A DNA stretch of 47,216 bases from Streptomyces sp. ADI95-17 (GCF_003846175.1 NZ_ML123047.1:434308-481523); one strand, 5' to 3'. Counted from the first letter of the stretch, positions 1-8,745 are shown. The notes: generated from the sequence alone by a model not told the origin. Program-made: numbers and translations.

Positions 1-924
1 CCGGTCAAGGTCGAGCCCGAGGCCAAGGCCGAGCCCGAGACGGCCGTCGAGCCGGAGCCCGAGCCCGAGGCCAAGGCCGAGACCCCCGCCCCCGTGACCG
101 AGGCGGCCCCCGCCCCCGAGCCGGAGGCACAGCCCGAGCCCACCCCGGCAGCCGAGCCCGAGCCGGAGCCCACCCCGGCAGCCGCGGCCACCACGGCCAC
201 CACGACCACCACCCCCGCGGCCTCCCCCGCCCCCAAGCCCGCCCTCACTCTCGCCAAGGTCAAGTCGCGGGCTCCCGGGCTCGTCGACTCGTACAAGGCG
301 GCCCAGGCCGGGCTGAAGGCGCACGGGCTGACCGGGCTGCGCGCCACCGTCTACCTGGTCCTCGACCGCTCCGGCTCCATGCGGCCGTTCTACAAGGACG
401 GCAGCGCCCAGCACCTGGGCGACCGCACGGTGGCGCTCGCCGCGCACCTGGACGAGAACGCGACCGTCCCCGTGGTCTTCTTCTCGACGGACATCGACGG
501 CACCGGCACCGTCGGCCTCGCCGACCACGAGGGCCGGATCGACGAGCTGAACGCGGGCCTCGGCCGCCTCGGCCGTACGAACTACCAGCGCGCCGTCGAA
601 GAGGTCGTCGCGCACTACGAGAAGTCCGGCGCGACCGGCCCCGCCCTGGTGGTCTTCCAGACGGACGGCCCGCCGGACGCCAAGCAGGCCGCCAAGCAGG
701 CGCTGGCCGACGCGGCCCGGCTGCCGCTGTTCTTCCAGTTCGTCGCGTTCGGCGACGAGGACGCCAAGGGCTTCGACTTCCTGCGCAAGCTGGACGCCCC
801 GAACGCCGGGTTCTTCCACGCGGGCCCCGCACCCCGGGAGGTCGCGGACGCCACGTTCTACCGCGAGGTCCTCGCCGCGCTCCCCGCCTGGGTCGCCGCC
901 CGCGAGACGGTGACCGCCGACTGA
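1..924 (+). CDS. TerF-like VWA domain protein (5' end outside window)
   Basis: The reading frame is open from the first base, so the gene starts upstream. The visible N-terminal part, about 80 residues, is a low-complexity Pro/Glu/Ala linker rich in PEPE repeats. The C-terminal 190 residues form a von Willebrand A domain with the MIDAS motif DRSGSM (D-x-S-x-S) and later a conserved QTDGPPD segment, as in TerF-type domains of tellurite-resistance (Ter) proteins. Such proteins are cytoplasmic and often have a TerD domain before the linker; that part would lie upstream and is not seen. The biochemical role is unknown. The last 67 bp overlap the convergent sensor-kinase gene tail to tail. Confidence 0.8.
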   Translation, partial: PVKVEPEAKAEPETAVEPEPEPEAKAETPAPVTEAAPAPEPEAQPEPTPAAEPEPEPTPAAAATTATTTTTPAASPAPKPALTLAKVKSRAPGLVDSYKAAQAGLKAHGLTGLRATVYLVLDRSGSMRPFYKDGSAQHLGDRTVALAAHLDENATVPVVFFSTDIDGTGTVGLADHEGRIDELNAGLGRLGRTNYQRAVEEVVAHYEKSGATGPALVVFQTDGPPDAKQAAKQALADAARLPLFFQFVAFGDEDAKGFDFLRKLDAPNAGFFHAGPAPREVADATFYREVLAALPAWVAARETVTAD

Positions 925-2069
925 CCGACCGGCAGCCGTACGGTCACGGCGAGCCCGCCCTCGGGGCCCGGCACCGCCGTGACCGTACCGCCGTGCGCCA
1001 CCGCGATGGAGCGCACGATCGACAGGCCGAGGCCCGACCCGCGCCCCATCCGGTCCTTGCCCTCACCCCGCCGGAACGGCTCGAACAGCCCGGGTATGTC
1101 CGCCGCGTCCACCATCGGCCCGGTGTTGCGGACCTTCAGCAGCGCCGCGCCGCGGACCGCCACCAGTGACACGTCCACCGTCCCGCCCGGCACGTTGTAC
1201 GTGACGGCGTTGGCCAGCAGATTCGCCACCAGCTGCGCCAGCAGCAGCCGGTTCCCGCGCACCGTGCAGAGCCCGGTGGCGGCCTCCACACCCGGGTGCC
1301 GGGCCGTCTCCTCCGCCACCACCCGCGCGAGATCCACCTCCTCCCGCTCGCCCTCGGCGAGCCCGCGCTCACTGCGCGCCAGCACCAGCAGCCCCTCGAT
1401 AAGCCGTTCGCTGCGCCGGTTGTTGTCCAGGAGCGTCTGCCGGGTCCGTACGAGATCCTCGGGGGTCGGGTCGTCCAGGCCGATCTGGATCGCCGCCCGC
1501 TGGGTGGCGAGCGGGGTGCGCAGCTCGTGGGAGGCGTTGGCGATGAACCGCCGCTGGCTGTCGAACGCCCTCTCCAGCCGGGCCAGCAGCGCGTCGAGCG
1601 TGTCGCCCAGCTCCTTCAGCTCGTCGTCGGGTCCGCTGGACGCGATCCGCTCGTGCAGATTGTGCTCGGAGAGCCGGCGGGCCTTCGCGGTCATGGCGTG
1701 CACCGGCCGCAGCACCCGCCCCGCGGTCCACCAGCCGACGCCGACCGCGCAGGCCGTCATCACGAGCAGCGCGGCCGCGGACCACATGAGCAGCTGGTGC
1801 CCGGCCGCGTCGCTGACGTGGTCGGTGAGGTCGTAGACGGTGGGCGGCCCGAGACTCCGCCGGGTGATCAGCGGACCGTTCACCGCGTAGCCGGGCTGGA
1901 CGACCGCGGCGGTGCGGGCGATGTCGCGCGCCTGGGAGTCCGTACCGGCGCGGGACGCGAGGTTGACGGTGGCGAGCAGCGCCGTGCCGAGGATCAGGAA
2001 CACCCCGCCGTACACGAGCGCGATCCTGGTCCGGATCCTGGAGTGCGGCACACCGGCCGGCGGCCTCAC
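858..2069 (-). CDS. Two-component sensor histidine kinase (CutS-like pair)
   Basis: A membrane sensor kinase of 403 residues. A first membrane segment lies at about 16-38, a short extracytoplasmic loop follows to about 90, and a second membrane segment is at 93-117. Then come a HAMP linker, a HisKA helix with the phospho-acceptor in NASHELRTPLA (H181), and an ATPase domain with N-box NLLANAVTYN and G-box GSGLGLSIV. The short sensor loop (about 50 residues) resembles the CutS family. The GTG start at 2069 overlaps the stop of the upstream response regulator as GTGA, so the two are translationally coupled and must be partners. The ligand cannot be told from sequence. Confidence 0.9.
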   Translation of the reverse strand: MRPPAGVPHSRIRTRIALVYGGVFLILGTALLATVNLASRAGTDSQARDIARTAAVVQPGYAVNGPLITRRSLGPPTVYDLTDHVSDAAGHQLLMWSAAALLVMTACAVGVGWWTAGRVLRPVHAMTAKARRLSEHNLHERIASSGPDDELKELGDTLDALLARLERAFDSQRRFIANASHELRTPLATQRAAIQIGLDDPTPEDLVRTRQTLLDNNRRSERLIEGLLVLARSERGLAEGEREEVDLARVVAEETARHPGVEAATGLCTVRGNRLLLAQLVANLLANAVTYNVPGGTVDVSLVAVRGAALLKVRNTGPMVDAADIPGLFEPFRRGEGKDRMGRGSGLGLSIVRSIAVAHGGTVTAVPGPEGGLAVTVRLPVGQSAVTVSRAATQAGSAARTSR

Positions 2070-2719
2070 AGGGCGTACCCCACTCCCTGCACCGTACGGA
2101 TCAGGGCCGGCTCCCCGAGCTTCCCGCGCAGCTTGCTCATGCAGACGCGCACGGCACCGGTGAACGGATCGGCGTTGGCGTCCCAGGCCCGCTCCAGCAG
2201 CTCCTCCGCGCTGACGGTCCCGCCGTCCGCCTCCAGCAGCAGCTGGAGCACCGAGAACTCCTTCGGCGAGAGGTCCAGCTCCCGCCCGTCCCGCGAGGCC
2301 GTGCGCCGTACGGTGTCGAGCCGGATGCCGTGCCGTTCCAGCTGCGGCGGGACCGGGCGGGCGCTGCGGCGGCGCAGCGCCCGGACCCGGGACACCAGCT
2401 CCGGGAACTCGAACGGCTTGCCCAGGTAGTCGTCGGCGCCGAGGTCGAGCCCGGCGACCCGGTCCTCCATGGATCCGGCGGCGGTGAGCATCAGGATCCT
2501 GGTCCGGGAGCCGGAGGCGACGAGCCCGCGCGCCACGTCGTCGCCGTGCACCCGCGGCAGGTCGCGGTCCAGGACGACGACGTCGTAGTCGTGCAGCCCC
2601 AGGTAGGCGAGGGCGGCGTCACCGCTGTACACCGTGTCGACGGCGAACCCGGCCCGCCGCAGTCCGGTGGCGACCAGCTCCGCCAGGATCTCCTCGTCCT
2701 CGGCGACCAGTACCCGCAT
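2066..2719 (-). CDS. OmpR/PhoB-family response regulator (CutR-like)
   Basis: A 217-residue regulator. The receiver domain has the acidic pair in VAEDEE, the phospho-acceptor Asp in VVLDRDLP, and the conserved Lys in GADDYLGKPF. A winged-helix DNA-binding domain follows from about residue 125 and ends in IRTVQGVGYAL. The ATG at 2719 was chosen because translation begins directly with the receiver strand MRVLVAEDEE and an AGGGGA ribosome-binding site lies about 7 nt upstream; longer in-frame extensions have no domain content. The sequence VVLDRDLPRVHGDD is typical of the CutR group. It is divergent from metG and shares the 148-bp gap with it. Confidence 0.92.
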   Translation of the reverse strand: MRVLVAEDEEILAELVATGLRRAGFAVDTVYSGDAALAYLGLHDYDVVVLDRDLPRVHGDDVARGLVASGSRTRILMLTAAGSMEDRVAGLDLGADDYLGKPFEFPELVSRVRALRRRSARPVPPQLERHGIRLDTVRRTASRDGRELDLSPKEFSVLQLLLEADGGTVSAEELLERAWDANADPFTGAVRVCMSKLRGKLGEPALIRTVQGVGYAL

Positions 2720-2854
2720 CGTGATGTCCCCTGCCTCGTACACGCGTGTCCACTCCCTCCCAGGATGCGTCTTTGCTACGGGAAGGGATGTTTCGCAAAG
2801 GTCTCCACGTGCGTGGCCGGGTTTATCGGTGTGAGTTGATCTTCCCCGGGCCGT

Positions 2855-2860
2855 TAGGAT
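2855..2860 (+). promoter_or_regulatory. Candidate -10 box for a leaderless metG mRNA
   Basis: TAGGAT lies 7 nt before the ATG of metG, so transcription would begin at or within a base of the start codon. No Shine-Dalgarno sequence precedes that ATG. No convincing -35 box was seen at the right distance; TTGATC at 2836 is only 13 nt away. Confidence 0.35.
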
Positions 2861-2867
2861 TTCGACC

Positions 2868-4481
2868 ATGGCGGCCACTGGATCCGAGAAGCAAGGGGGC
2901 GACGGCGTGAAGAGTTTCTACGTATCGACCCCCATCTACTACGTCAACGACGCTCCTCACCTGGGCCACGCCTACACGACCGTCGCAGGCGACGTGCTCA
3001 CCCGCTGGCACCGCCAGCGCGGCGAGAAGGTGTGGTACCTCACCGGCACGGACGAGCACGGTCAGAAGATCATGCGCACTGCCGAGGCGAACGAAGTCAC
3101 CCCGCAGGAGTGGTGCGACAAGCTCGTGGAGGAGGCGTGGAAGCCCCTCTGGGAGCACCTGAACATCGCGAACGACGACTTCATCCGTACGACGGAGAAG
3201 CGCCACACCGACCGGGTGCAGGAGTTCGTCCAGGACCTGTACGACAAGGGTGAGATCTACAAGGGCGGCTACGAGGGCCCGTACTGCGTGGGCTGCGAGG
3301 AGTACAAGCTCCCCGGCGACCTCATCGAGGACGAGGCCGGCGTCAAGCTGTGCCCGATCCACAAGAAGCCGGTGGAGATCCTCAAGGAGGAGAACTACTT
3401 CTTCAAGCTGAGCGCCTACGGCCCGAAGCTGATGGAGTTCTACGCGAACAACCCGGGCTTCATCCAGCCCGAGTCCGCCCGCAACGAGGTCGTGAACTTC
3501 GTCAAGCAGGGCCTCCAGGACCTCTCGATCTCCCGCTCGACCTTCGACTGGGGCGTCCCGGTGCCGTGGGACGAGAAGCACGTCATCTACGTGTGGGTCG
3601 ACGCCCTGCTGAACTACGCCACGGCGGTCGGCTACGGCGCCAACCAGGAGAAGTTCGACAGCACGTTCCCCGCGAACGTGCACCTGGTCGGCAAGGACAT
3701 CCTGCGCTTCCACGCGGTGATCTGGCCCGCGATGCTGATGGCGCAGGGCCTGCCGCTGCCCGGAAAGGTCGCGGCCAACGGCTGGCTGATGGTCGGCGGC
3801 GAGAAGATGTCGAAGTCGAACCTGACGGGCATCAAGCCGCAGGACCTGACCTCGCACTTCGGCGTGGACGCGTACCGCTGGTACTTCCTGCGGGCGATCG
3901 CGTTCGGCAGCGACGGCTCGTTCTCCTGGGAGGACTTCTCCGCCCGCTACACCTCCGAGCTCGCCAACGACTACGGCAACCTCGCCTCGCGCGTCGCGGC
4001 CATGGTCGGCAAGTACTTCGGCGGGGCGCTCCCGGAGGCCACCGCATCGGGTGACGCCGAGAAGGCGGTCCAGGAGGGTCTGGCCAAGGCCGTCGCCACG
4101 GCCGACGAGAAGATCGGCGAGGAGCTGGACTTCCAGGCCGGCATCCTGGCGATCTTCGACTTCGTGAAGCAGGTCAACGGCTACATCACGGAGCAGGAGC
4201 CCTGGAAGGTCGCCAAGGACACCTCTCCCGAGGGCCAGGCCCGTCTCGCGACGATCCTCTACACGGCCGCCGAGTCGCTGCGCGGCGTCGCGGTCCTGCT
4301 GAACGCCGTGATGCCGGAGACCTCGCAGAAGCTGTGGGAGTCGCTGGGCGCCGAGGCGTCGCTGGGCGCACTGGCCGAGCAGCGCGTGCAGGACGCGGGC
4401 AGCTGGGGCCGGCTCCCGGCGGGCACGACGGTGACGAAGGGCGCGGTGCTCTTCCCGCGCCTGGAGGAGAAGCCCGCGTAA
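2868..4481 (+). CDS. metG: Methionine--tRNA ligase
   Basis: Charges tRNA-Met with methionine in the cytoplasm; essential. The class I signatures are HLGH (HIGH-type) at residues 31-34 and KMSKS at 313-317. The connective domain carries a zinc knuckle with C140/C143 and a downstream C-P-I-H pair. The C-terminal anticodon-binding helical domain is present, and the protein ends at 537 residues without the extra tRNA-binding dimerisation domain of some bacterial enzymes. The start at 2868 gives a 14-residue lead before the conserved KSFYVSTPIYY. A GTG at 2907 with a good AAGGGGG site 8 nt upstream would give a more canonical N-terminus and remains a real alternative. A strong terminator follows. 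Confidence 0.97.
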   Translation: MAATGSEKQGGDGVKSFYVSTPIYYVNDAPHLGHAYTTVAGDVLTRWHRQRGEKVWYLTGTDEHGQKIMRTAEANEVTPQEWCDKLVEEAWKPLWEHLNIANDDFIRTTEKRHTDRVQEFVQDLYDKGEIYKGGYEGPYCVGCEEYKLPGDLIEDEAGVKLCPIHKKPVEILKEENYFFKLSAYGPKLMEFYANNPGFIQPESARNEVVNFVKQGLQDLSISRSTFDWGVPVPWDEKHVIYVWVDALLNYATAVGYGANQEKFDSTFPANVHLVGKDILRFHAVIWPAMLMAQGLPLPGKVAANGWLMVGGEKMSKSNLTGIKPQDLTSHFGVDAYRWYFLRAIAFGSDGSFSWEDFSARYTSELANDYGNLASRVAAMVGKYFGGALPEATASGDAEKAVQEGLAKAVATADEKIGEELDFQAGILAIFDFVKQVNGYITEQEPWKVAKDTSPEGQARLATILYTAAESLRGVAVLLNAVMPETSQKLWESLGAEASLGALAEQRVQDAGSWGRLPAGTTVTKGAVLFPRLEEKPA

Positions 4482-4491
4482 CGCGGTGTGC

Positions 4492-4539
4492 GTACGGCGA
4501 AGGGCGGGACCGCGTTTCCGGTCCCGCCCTTCGCCGTAC
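4492..4539. terminator. metG terminator hairpin
   Basis: A perfect 20-bp inverted repeat: left arm 4492-4511 (gtacggcgaagggcgggacc), 8-nt loop, right arm 4520-4539. It starts 10 nt after the metG stop. It has no T-tract, as is common for Streptomyces terminators. Confidence 0.85.
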
Positions 4540-4551
4540 CGCCGCTCGTGG

Positions 4552-4691
4552 TCAGCGGGCCCAGTTCTTCAGCGGCCCGGTGTCCGGTTCGATGCCCACC
4601 GGGTCGGGCAGCTCGCGGTCTTCCCGTACGGCACCGTCACCACCTGCTCGTACCGCACCCCGTCGGGCTGCGAACCTGGGTCGGCCCACTG
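4552..4691 (-). pseudogene. Frameshifted C-terminal gene remnant
   Basis: Two adjacent reading frames on this strand look coding but do not connect. The upstream one reads QWADPGSQPDGVRYEQVVTV and the downstream one reads RELPDPVGIEPDTGPLKNWA, ending at TGA 4554-4552. A one-base shift near VPYG/VRED would join them into one protein tail. No start or family is recognisable, so this is either a decayed gene end or chance. It lies between the metG terminator and the L,D-transpeptidase gene. Confidence 0.35.
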
Positions 4692-4773
4692 CGCTCGGCC
4701 TCGTTGACCGCTGCCTCCTGTGGAACCCGGCCTGCCTCCGGAGTACGGGCCCGCCTCCCGGCCCGTATCCGGT

Positions 4774-5598
4774 TCACCGTTCCAGTGCCTCCGCGTCACC
4801 CATCACGACGACCGGCTTCTTCGCGGGGTCGAGGGTGCTCACGAGTTCCCGCATCCGGTCCAGGGGGAGCGAGACGCAGCCCTGGGTCGGGCCGCCGTGG
4901 TCGACGTGGATCCAGATGCCGCCGCCGCGCTCCTGGCCGAGGGGGCGTTCCTGGTCCAGCGGGGTGACGCCGGGGGTCCGGTTGTAGTCGATGGCGACGA
5001 CGTAGTCGAAGGACCCTTCGAGCTGCTCCCCGTCGAAGCCCTCGCCGCTCACCACGAACGCCGGGTTCCGGTCGTAGGGGAACGCCGTTTCGGGGGGATC
5101 GAACAGGCCGCCCGCGTAGGTCAGCCCGTAGACCCCGACCGGGGTGCGGAGATCGCCCTCCCAGTGCTCGTCGGTCCAGCCGTTCAGCGCGTTGTGGGCC
5201 GGCCAGCGGGTGGTGACGGGCAGCCAGCCCAGGGCCGGGTTGTCCCGGGCGTAGAGGACCGCGGTGGACAGGCTGGAGTTGTAGGAGTCGCCGGTGACGA
5301 CGAAGACCTGTTTGGCGGACGCCGGGATCGAGGCCCGGGTCTTCGGCCCCAGCGCGGGGATCTCGCGCGGCCGGACGACCGGCGCGTACGGCCCGGGGGC
5401 GGCCCGTCTCCGTGCGCCGTCGGCCTGTGGCCCCGCGACACCGGCGGAGACCGAGGCGGACGCCCGGACGGACGGGTTTCCGGTCGCGGTGTCGGAGGTG
5501 GTGTCGCCGCATGCGGTGAGCAGCAGCACGGCGGCACAGGTGCCGACGTGGACGGCGTACGGGGGACGCCGGACGGCCGACGGACGGAACACGGACAC
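4774..5598 (-). CDS. L,D-transpeptidase (YkuD-type) lipoprotein
   Basis: A 274-residue exported protein that probably forms 3-3 cross-links in peptidoglycan or trims it. The N-terminus has a signal segment with the lipobox LLTAC, so it should be lipid-anchored on the outer face of the membrane. A Ser/Thr/Ala-rich linker follows to about residue 85. The C-terminal catalytic domain ends in HVDHGGPTQGCVSLPLDRM, which contains the His and the nucleophilic Cys of the YkuD fold in a variant spacing. It stands alone on the minus strand, with no close partner. Which cell-wall bond it makes is not shown by sequence. Confidence 0.85.
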   Translation of the reverse strand: MSVFRPSAVRRPPYAVHVGTCAAVLLLTACGDTTSDTATGNPSVRASASVSAGVAGPQADGARRRAAPGPYAPVVRPREIPALGPKTRASIPASAKQVFVVTGDSYNSSLSTAVLYARDNPALGWLPVTTRWPAHNALNGWTDEHWEGDLRTPVGVYGLTYAGGLFDPPETAFPYDRNPAFVVSGEGFDGEQLEGSFDYVVAIDYNRTPGVTPLDQERPLGQERGGGIWIHVDHGGPTQGCVSLPLDRMRELVSTLDPAKKPVVVMGDAEALER

Positions 5599-5894
5599 GG
5601 GAACTCCTCAGCAGTCGTGGGGTGACGGCAGCACGGGCGAGCTCCCCGTCACGCCTCTTGCCGCCGAGCCCAGTTAACGCCGCGTCGGGCGAGCGCGAAT
5701 CCGTACGGGGGCCATACGGCTGTATCGCCCGCCGGACACGCGCGCCGATGGTCCGCGGAACCGTCCCCTGCGTGTAGTTTCCGGACCTTGCGTTCCGCAG
5801 GAGTGCCGAAGGACTGATCGCCGGTCAGGTCCGGGTACCGGTCACGGCGGCGACGGCCGTGGAGCCGGCCACGGTGTCAGGGGGTGGCCTCGGC
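5599..5894. other. Intergenic gap, no gene seen
   Basis: A 296-bp gap between two minus-strand genes. No convincing ORF or RNA gene was seen. The part next to 5598 presumably carries the L,D-transpeptidase promoter. A short GC-rich inverted repeat near 5856-5874 (ccgtgg...ccacgg) may help end the upstream lipoprotein transcript. Confidence 0.4.
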
Positions 5895-6392
5895 TCACCC
5901 GTTGAGGAACTCCGCACACCGGTACGGGCCCAGCACCTCGCCGTCGGAGGGCCGCAGGGTGACCTCGACGTCGTCGGTCCTGACCTTCGGTTCGAGTACG
6001 GACTGGGCGCGCGCCAGCGTGCACACCAGCTGGCCCGTGCCCAGGTCGCGCCCCGAGCCCGGGTACGAGCCGTCCATGCGCACCGTGACCCTGGTCCCCT
6101 CGCCGGTCGCCTCGTAGCCGCCGAGCTGGGGGACGAGAGAGGTGAGCCCGCCCCGCTCCTCGACCGGCGGCGGCTTCCCCGCGAGCAGCTTCAGCACCGA
6201 GACGAGGTCCTTGATCTCCTGGTCGAGCAGCGGCACCGCGCGCAGCCCGGCGGCGGACGCGTAGTACAGCCGCATCCCGCGCGTCGGCCCGGACGCGGGC
6301 TCGCCCGCCTCCACCACCCCGGTCGGCTGGACGCCGCACGCCACGAGGGCGCCCCCGAGCGCGGCGACCACGATCCCCTGCCGGATCCTCAC
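5895..6392 (-). CDS. GerMN-like lipoprotein of a two-component operon
   Basis: A 165-residue lipoprotein. The start is the GTG at 6392, overlapping the kinase stop as GTGA. The N-terminal signal ends in a lipobox-like ALVAC. The rest resembles a GerMN (sporulation/germination-type) domain: MRLYYASAAGLRAVP, then LLAGKPPPVEERGGLTSLVP, then the GTGQLVCTLAR and DVEVTLR strands. It is the third gene of a regulator, kinase and lipoprotein operon, an arrangement like MtrA-MtrB-LpqB. It may therefore modulate the sensor from outside the membrane; that is inference from position. Confidence 0.8.
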   Translation of the reverse strand: MRIRQGIVVAALGGALVACGVQPTGVVEAGEPASGPTRGMRLYYASAAGLRAVPLLDQEIKDLVSVLKLLAGKPPPVEERGGLTSLVPQLGGYEATGEGTRVTVRMDGSYPGSGRDLGTGQLVCTLARAQSVLEPKVRTDDVEVTLRPSDGEVLGPYRCAEFLNG

Positions 6393-8053
6393 TCCGTGTC
6401 CTCCCTCATGGGTCGTAGCGGCAGCCGCAGCGTGAACACCGCGCCGCCCCGCGGCCCGTCGGCCGCCTCGATCGTGCCGCCGTGCAGCCGGGCGTTCTCC
6501 AGCGCGATCGCCGTGCCGAGGCCGCTGCCCTGTCCGGTGTCGTCGGCCGCGCCGCGGGTGCGGGCCGTGTCCGCCTTGTAGAACCGGTCGAAGACCCGCT
6601 CCCCGGTCCCCGGCGGCAGCCCGGGGCCGTGGTCGGCGACCTCCAGCGTCACCCACTCCCCGTCCGCCCCGGGGGCCGTCGCGAGTGTCACGGTGACCGG
6701 CGGGGCGCCGTGCCGCAGCGCGTTGCCCACCAGGTTCGCGACGATCACGTCGATCCTGCGCCGGTCGACCACCGCCCGCAGCCCCTCGGGCAGCTCGGTC
6801 CGCACCCGGTCCGTCCAGCCGCGCAGCGCCAGCGACGCCCGCACGGTGTCGGCGAGATCCGCCTCGGCCGCGTTCAGCCGTACCGCCTTCGCGTCGAAGC
6901 GGGAGATCTCCATCAGGTCCTCGACCAGCCGGGACAGCCGGGCCGTCTCCGCGCCGACGGTACGGGCCGCCCGCGCCGCGTCCGGCGGCAGCTGGTCGGC
7001 GTCCTCCTCCAGGACGGTCGCCACCATCGCCATCGCCGCGAGGGGGGTGCGCAGTTCGTGGGACACGTCCGCCACGAAGCGGCGCGCCTTCGCCTCCTGC
7101 TCGCGCAGCTCCGTGTCGGAGGCCTGGAGCGCGTCGGCGGTCTCATTGAACGTCCGGGCCAGATCGGCGAGTTCGTCGTGCCCGGAGACGGCGACCCGGC
7201 TGCCGAGGTCCCCGGCCGCCAGCTCACGGGTGGCCCGGCCCAGCTTCCGTACCGGACGCAGGACCGTCCCCGCTGCCAGCAGCGCCAGGACGGCGGCCAG
7301 CACCACCACCGGCACCATGCCCGTCCGTACGGAGTCCAGCAGGGCGGTGGTGTCGTCGCGTTCGGCCCGCAGATCGGTGATCGCGAAGACCTCCAGGCCG
7401 GAGGTGCGGCGGTCCCCGTCGGCGAAGGTGACGGGCGTGCCGACGACCAGATAGGGATCGCCCCGCCACCGCACCCGCTGGAACTGGGCTCCGTCGCCGG
7501 TCGTGACGGCGGTGCGCAGCTCGGTGGTGATCCGGGCCCTGGTGTCGGCGAGCGAGTCGGAGACGGCGGAGAGGTCCTGGTAGCGGGCGACGACGATGTT
7601 CCCGCCGAGGCCGTCCGACACCCGGGCCGCGAACCGGGACAGCGACTGCTGGTCGGGCGGTACGTCGAAGTCGGCGGCGACCGCGGTGACCCGCTCCCGG
7701 AGGTCGTTCACGGCGGCGTTCTGGGTGCGCTGGAGGACGGCGGTGCGGGCGTCCCGGTAGGCGAGGGCGGTCGCGGTCACCGCGCTGATGAGCGCGACGA
7801 CGACGAAGGTGACGACGAGCCGGACGCGCAGCCCGCCGACGAGCCGCCGGGAGCGCCGCTTCGGGGCGACGCCGCGCCCGCCTCTGCCGTCGTCCGCACG
7901 GCTCGCGGCGGGCGTGCCGCCCGTACGGCTGGTGGCGGCCTTCTCCATACGGCTCGCGGCAGCCTTCCCAGTACGGCTCGCGGCAGCCTTCTCCATGCGG
8001 CTCGCGGCGGCCTTCTCCGTACGGCTCGCGGCGGTCTTCTCCGTACGGTTCAC
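6389..8053 (-). CDS. Sensor histidine kinase with repetitive N-terminus
   Basis: A 554-residue membrane kinase. The first 50 or so residues are a cytoplasmic tail built from 8-residue repeats (consensus R-T/M-E-K-A-A-A-S) encoded by a 24-bp tandem repeat, followed by a basic stretch. Then come membrane segment one (VVTFVVVALISAVTATALAY), an extracytoplasmic sensor domain of about 150 residues, membrane segment two (PVVVLAAVLALLAAG), HAMP, HisKA with DVSHELRTPLA, and an ATPase domain with NLVGNALRHG and GQGSGLGTAIA. The GTG start at 8053 overlaps the regulator stop (GTGA) and the end overlaps the lipoprotein start (GTGA), so all three are co-translated. A later start that omits the repeats cannot be excluded. 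Confidence 0.9.
   Translation of the reverse strand: MNRTEKTAASRTEKAAASRMEKAAASRTGKAAASRMEKAATSRTGGTPAASRADDGRGGRGVAPKRRSRRLVGGLRVRLVVTFVVVALISAVTATALAYRDARTAVLQRTQNAAVNDLRERVTAVAADFDVPPDQQSLSRFAARVSDGLGGNIVVARYQDLSAVSDSLADTRARITTELRTAVTTGDGAQFQRVRWRGDPYLVVGTPVTFADGDRRTSGLEVFAITDLRAERDDTTALLDSVRTGMVPVVVLAAVLALLAAGTVLRPVRKLGRATRELAAGDLGSRVAVSGHDELADLARTFNETADALQASDTELREQEAKARRFVADVSHELRTPLAAMAMVATVLEEDADQLPPDAARAARTVGAETARLSRLVEDLMEISRFDAKAVRLNAAEADLADTVRASLALRGWTDRVRTELPEGLRAVVDRRRIDVIVANLVGNALRHGAPPVTVTLATAPGADGEWVTLEVADHGPGLPPGTGERVFDRFYKADTARTRGAADDTGQGSGLGTAIALENARLHGGTIEAADGPRGGAVFTLRLPLRPMREDTE
7923..8050 (-). repeat. 24-bp tandem repeat in the kinase 5' coding region
   Basis: Five full 24-bp units (7923-7946, 7947-7970, 7971-7994, 7995-8018, 8019-8042) and a partial sixth. 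The consensus on the plus strand is roughly gtacggctcgcggcggcctt plus ctcc. Being a multiple of three, it keeps the kinase frame and encodes an 8-residue unit with alternating Glu-Lys and Ala-rich stretches, probably helical. Confidence 0.9.
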
Positions 8054-8745
8054 AGCGGTCCGAAGCGGTAGCCGAAGCCCCGCACCGTCTGGACGTACCT
8101 CGGTCTGGCCGGTACGTCCTCCAGCTTGGCCCGCAGCCGGCCGACCGCCGCGTCCACCAGCCGGGAGTCGCCCAGGAAGGTGTGGTCCCAGACTGATTCC
8201 AGGAGCTGCTCGCGGCTGAGGACCCGGCCCGGGGAGGCCGACAGCTCCAGCAGCAGCCGCAGTTCGGTGGGCGGCAGCGGGACCGGGGTGCCGTGCTTGG
8301 TGACGGTCAGTCCGGCGCGGTCGATCACCAGCCCGGCGAGGTCGTCGGCTCCCCCGCGCACCGGCCCGGACGGTTCCGCCCGCCGCAGCGCGGCCCGGAT
8401 CCGGGCCTCCAGGACGGGGGCGGTGACCGGCTTGACGACGTAGTCGTCGGCGCCCGCCTCCAGACCGGTCACGATGTCCGAGTCGTCGCCGCGTGCGGTC
8501 AGCATGATGACGGGCAGGGTCGCCGAGCGGGCGCGGATGCGGCGGCACACCTCGAAGCCGTCCATGCCGGGCAGCATCAGGTCCAGGACGGCCAGTTCCA
8601 CCCGCGCGCCCCGCTCCCCGGCCAGCAGGGCGAGAGCCTGCTCGCCGGTGGCGGCGGTCTCCACGCCGTACCCGTGCCGGCGCAGCACGAGCTCCATCCC
8701 GTCCCGTACGGACGCGTCGTCCTCGATCAGCAACACATGCGGCAT
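8050..8745 (-). CDS. OmpR-family response regulator
   Basis: A 231-residue regulator that begins MPHVLLIEDD. The receiver has the acidic pair EDD, phospho-acceptor Asp in AVLDLMLPGMDG, and Lys in ADDYVVKPV. The winged-helix DNA-binding domain from about residue 135 ends PRYVQTVRGFGYRFGPL. The ATG at 8745 was chosen because it starts at the first receiver strand; a longer form would add only six residues. It heads the three-gene operon with the downstream kinase and lipoprotein. Its targets are unknown; the divergent lipoprotein/ABC-exporter operon that begins 135 bp away is an obvious candidate. Confidence 0.92.
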   Translation of the reverse strand: MPHVLLIEDDASVRDGMELVLRRHGYGVETAATGEQALALLAGERGARVELAVLDLMLPGMDGFEVCRRIRARSATLPVIMLTARGDDSDIVTGLEAGADDYVVKPVTAPVLEARIRAALRRAEPSGPVRGGADDLAGLVIDRAGLTVTKHGTPVPLPPTELRLLLELSASPGRVLSREQLLESVWDHTFLGDSRLVDAAVGRLRAKLEDVPARPRYVQTVRGFGYRFGPL

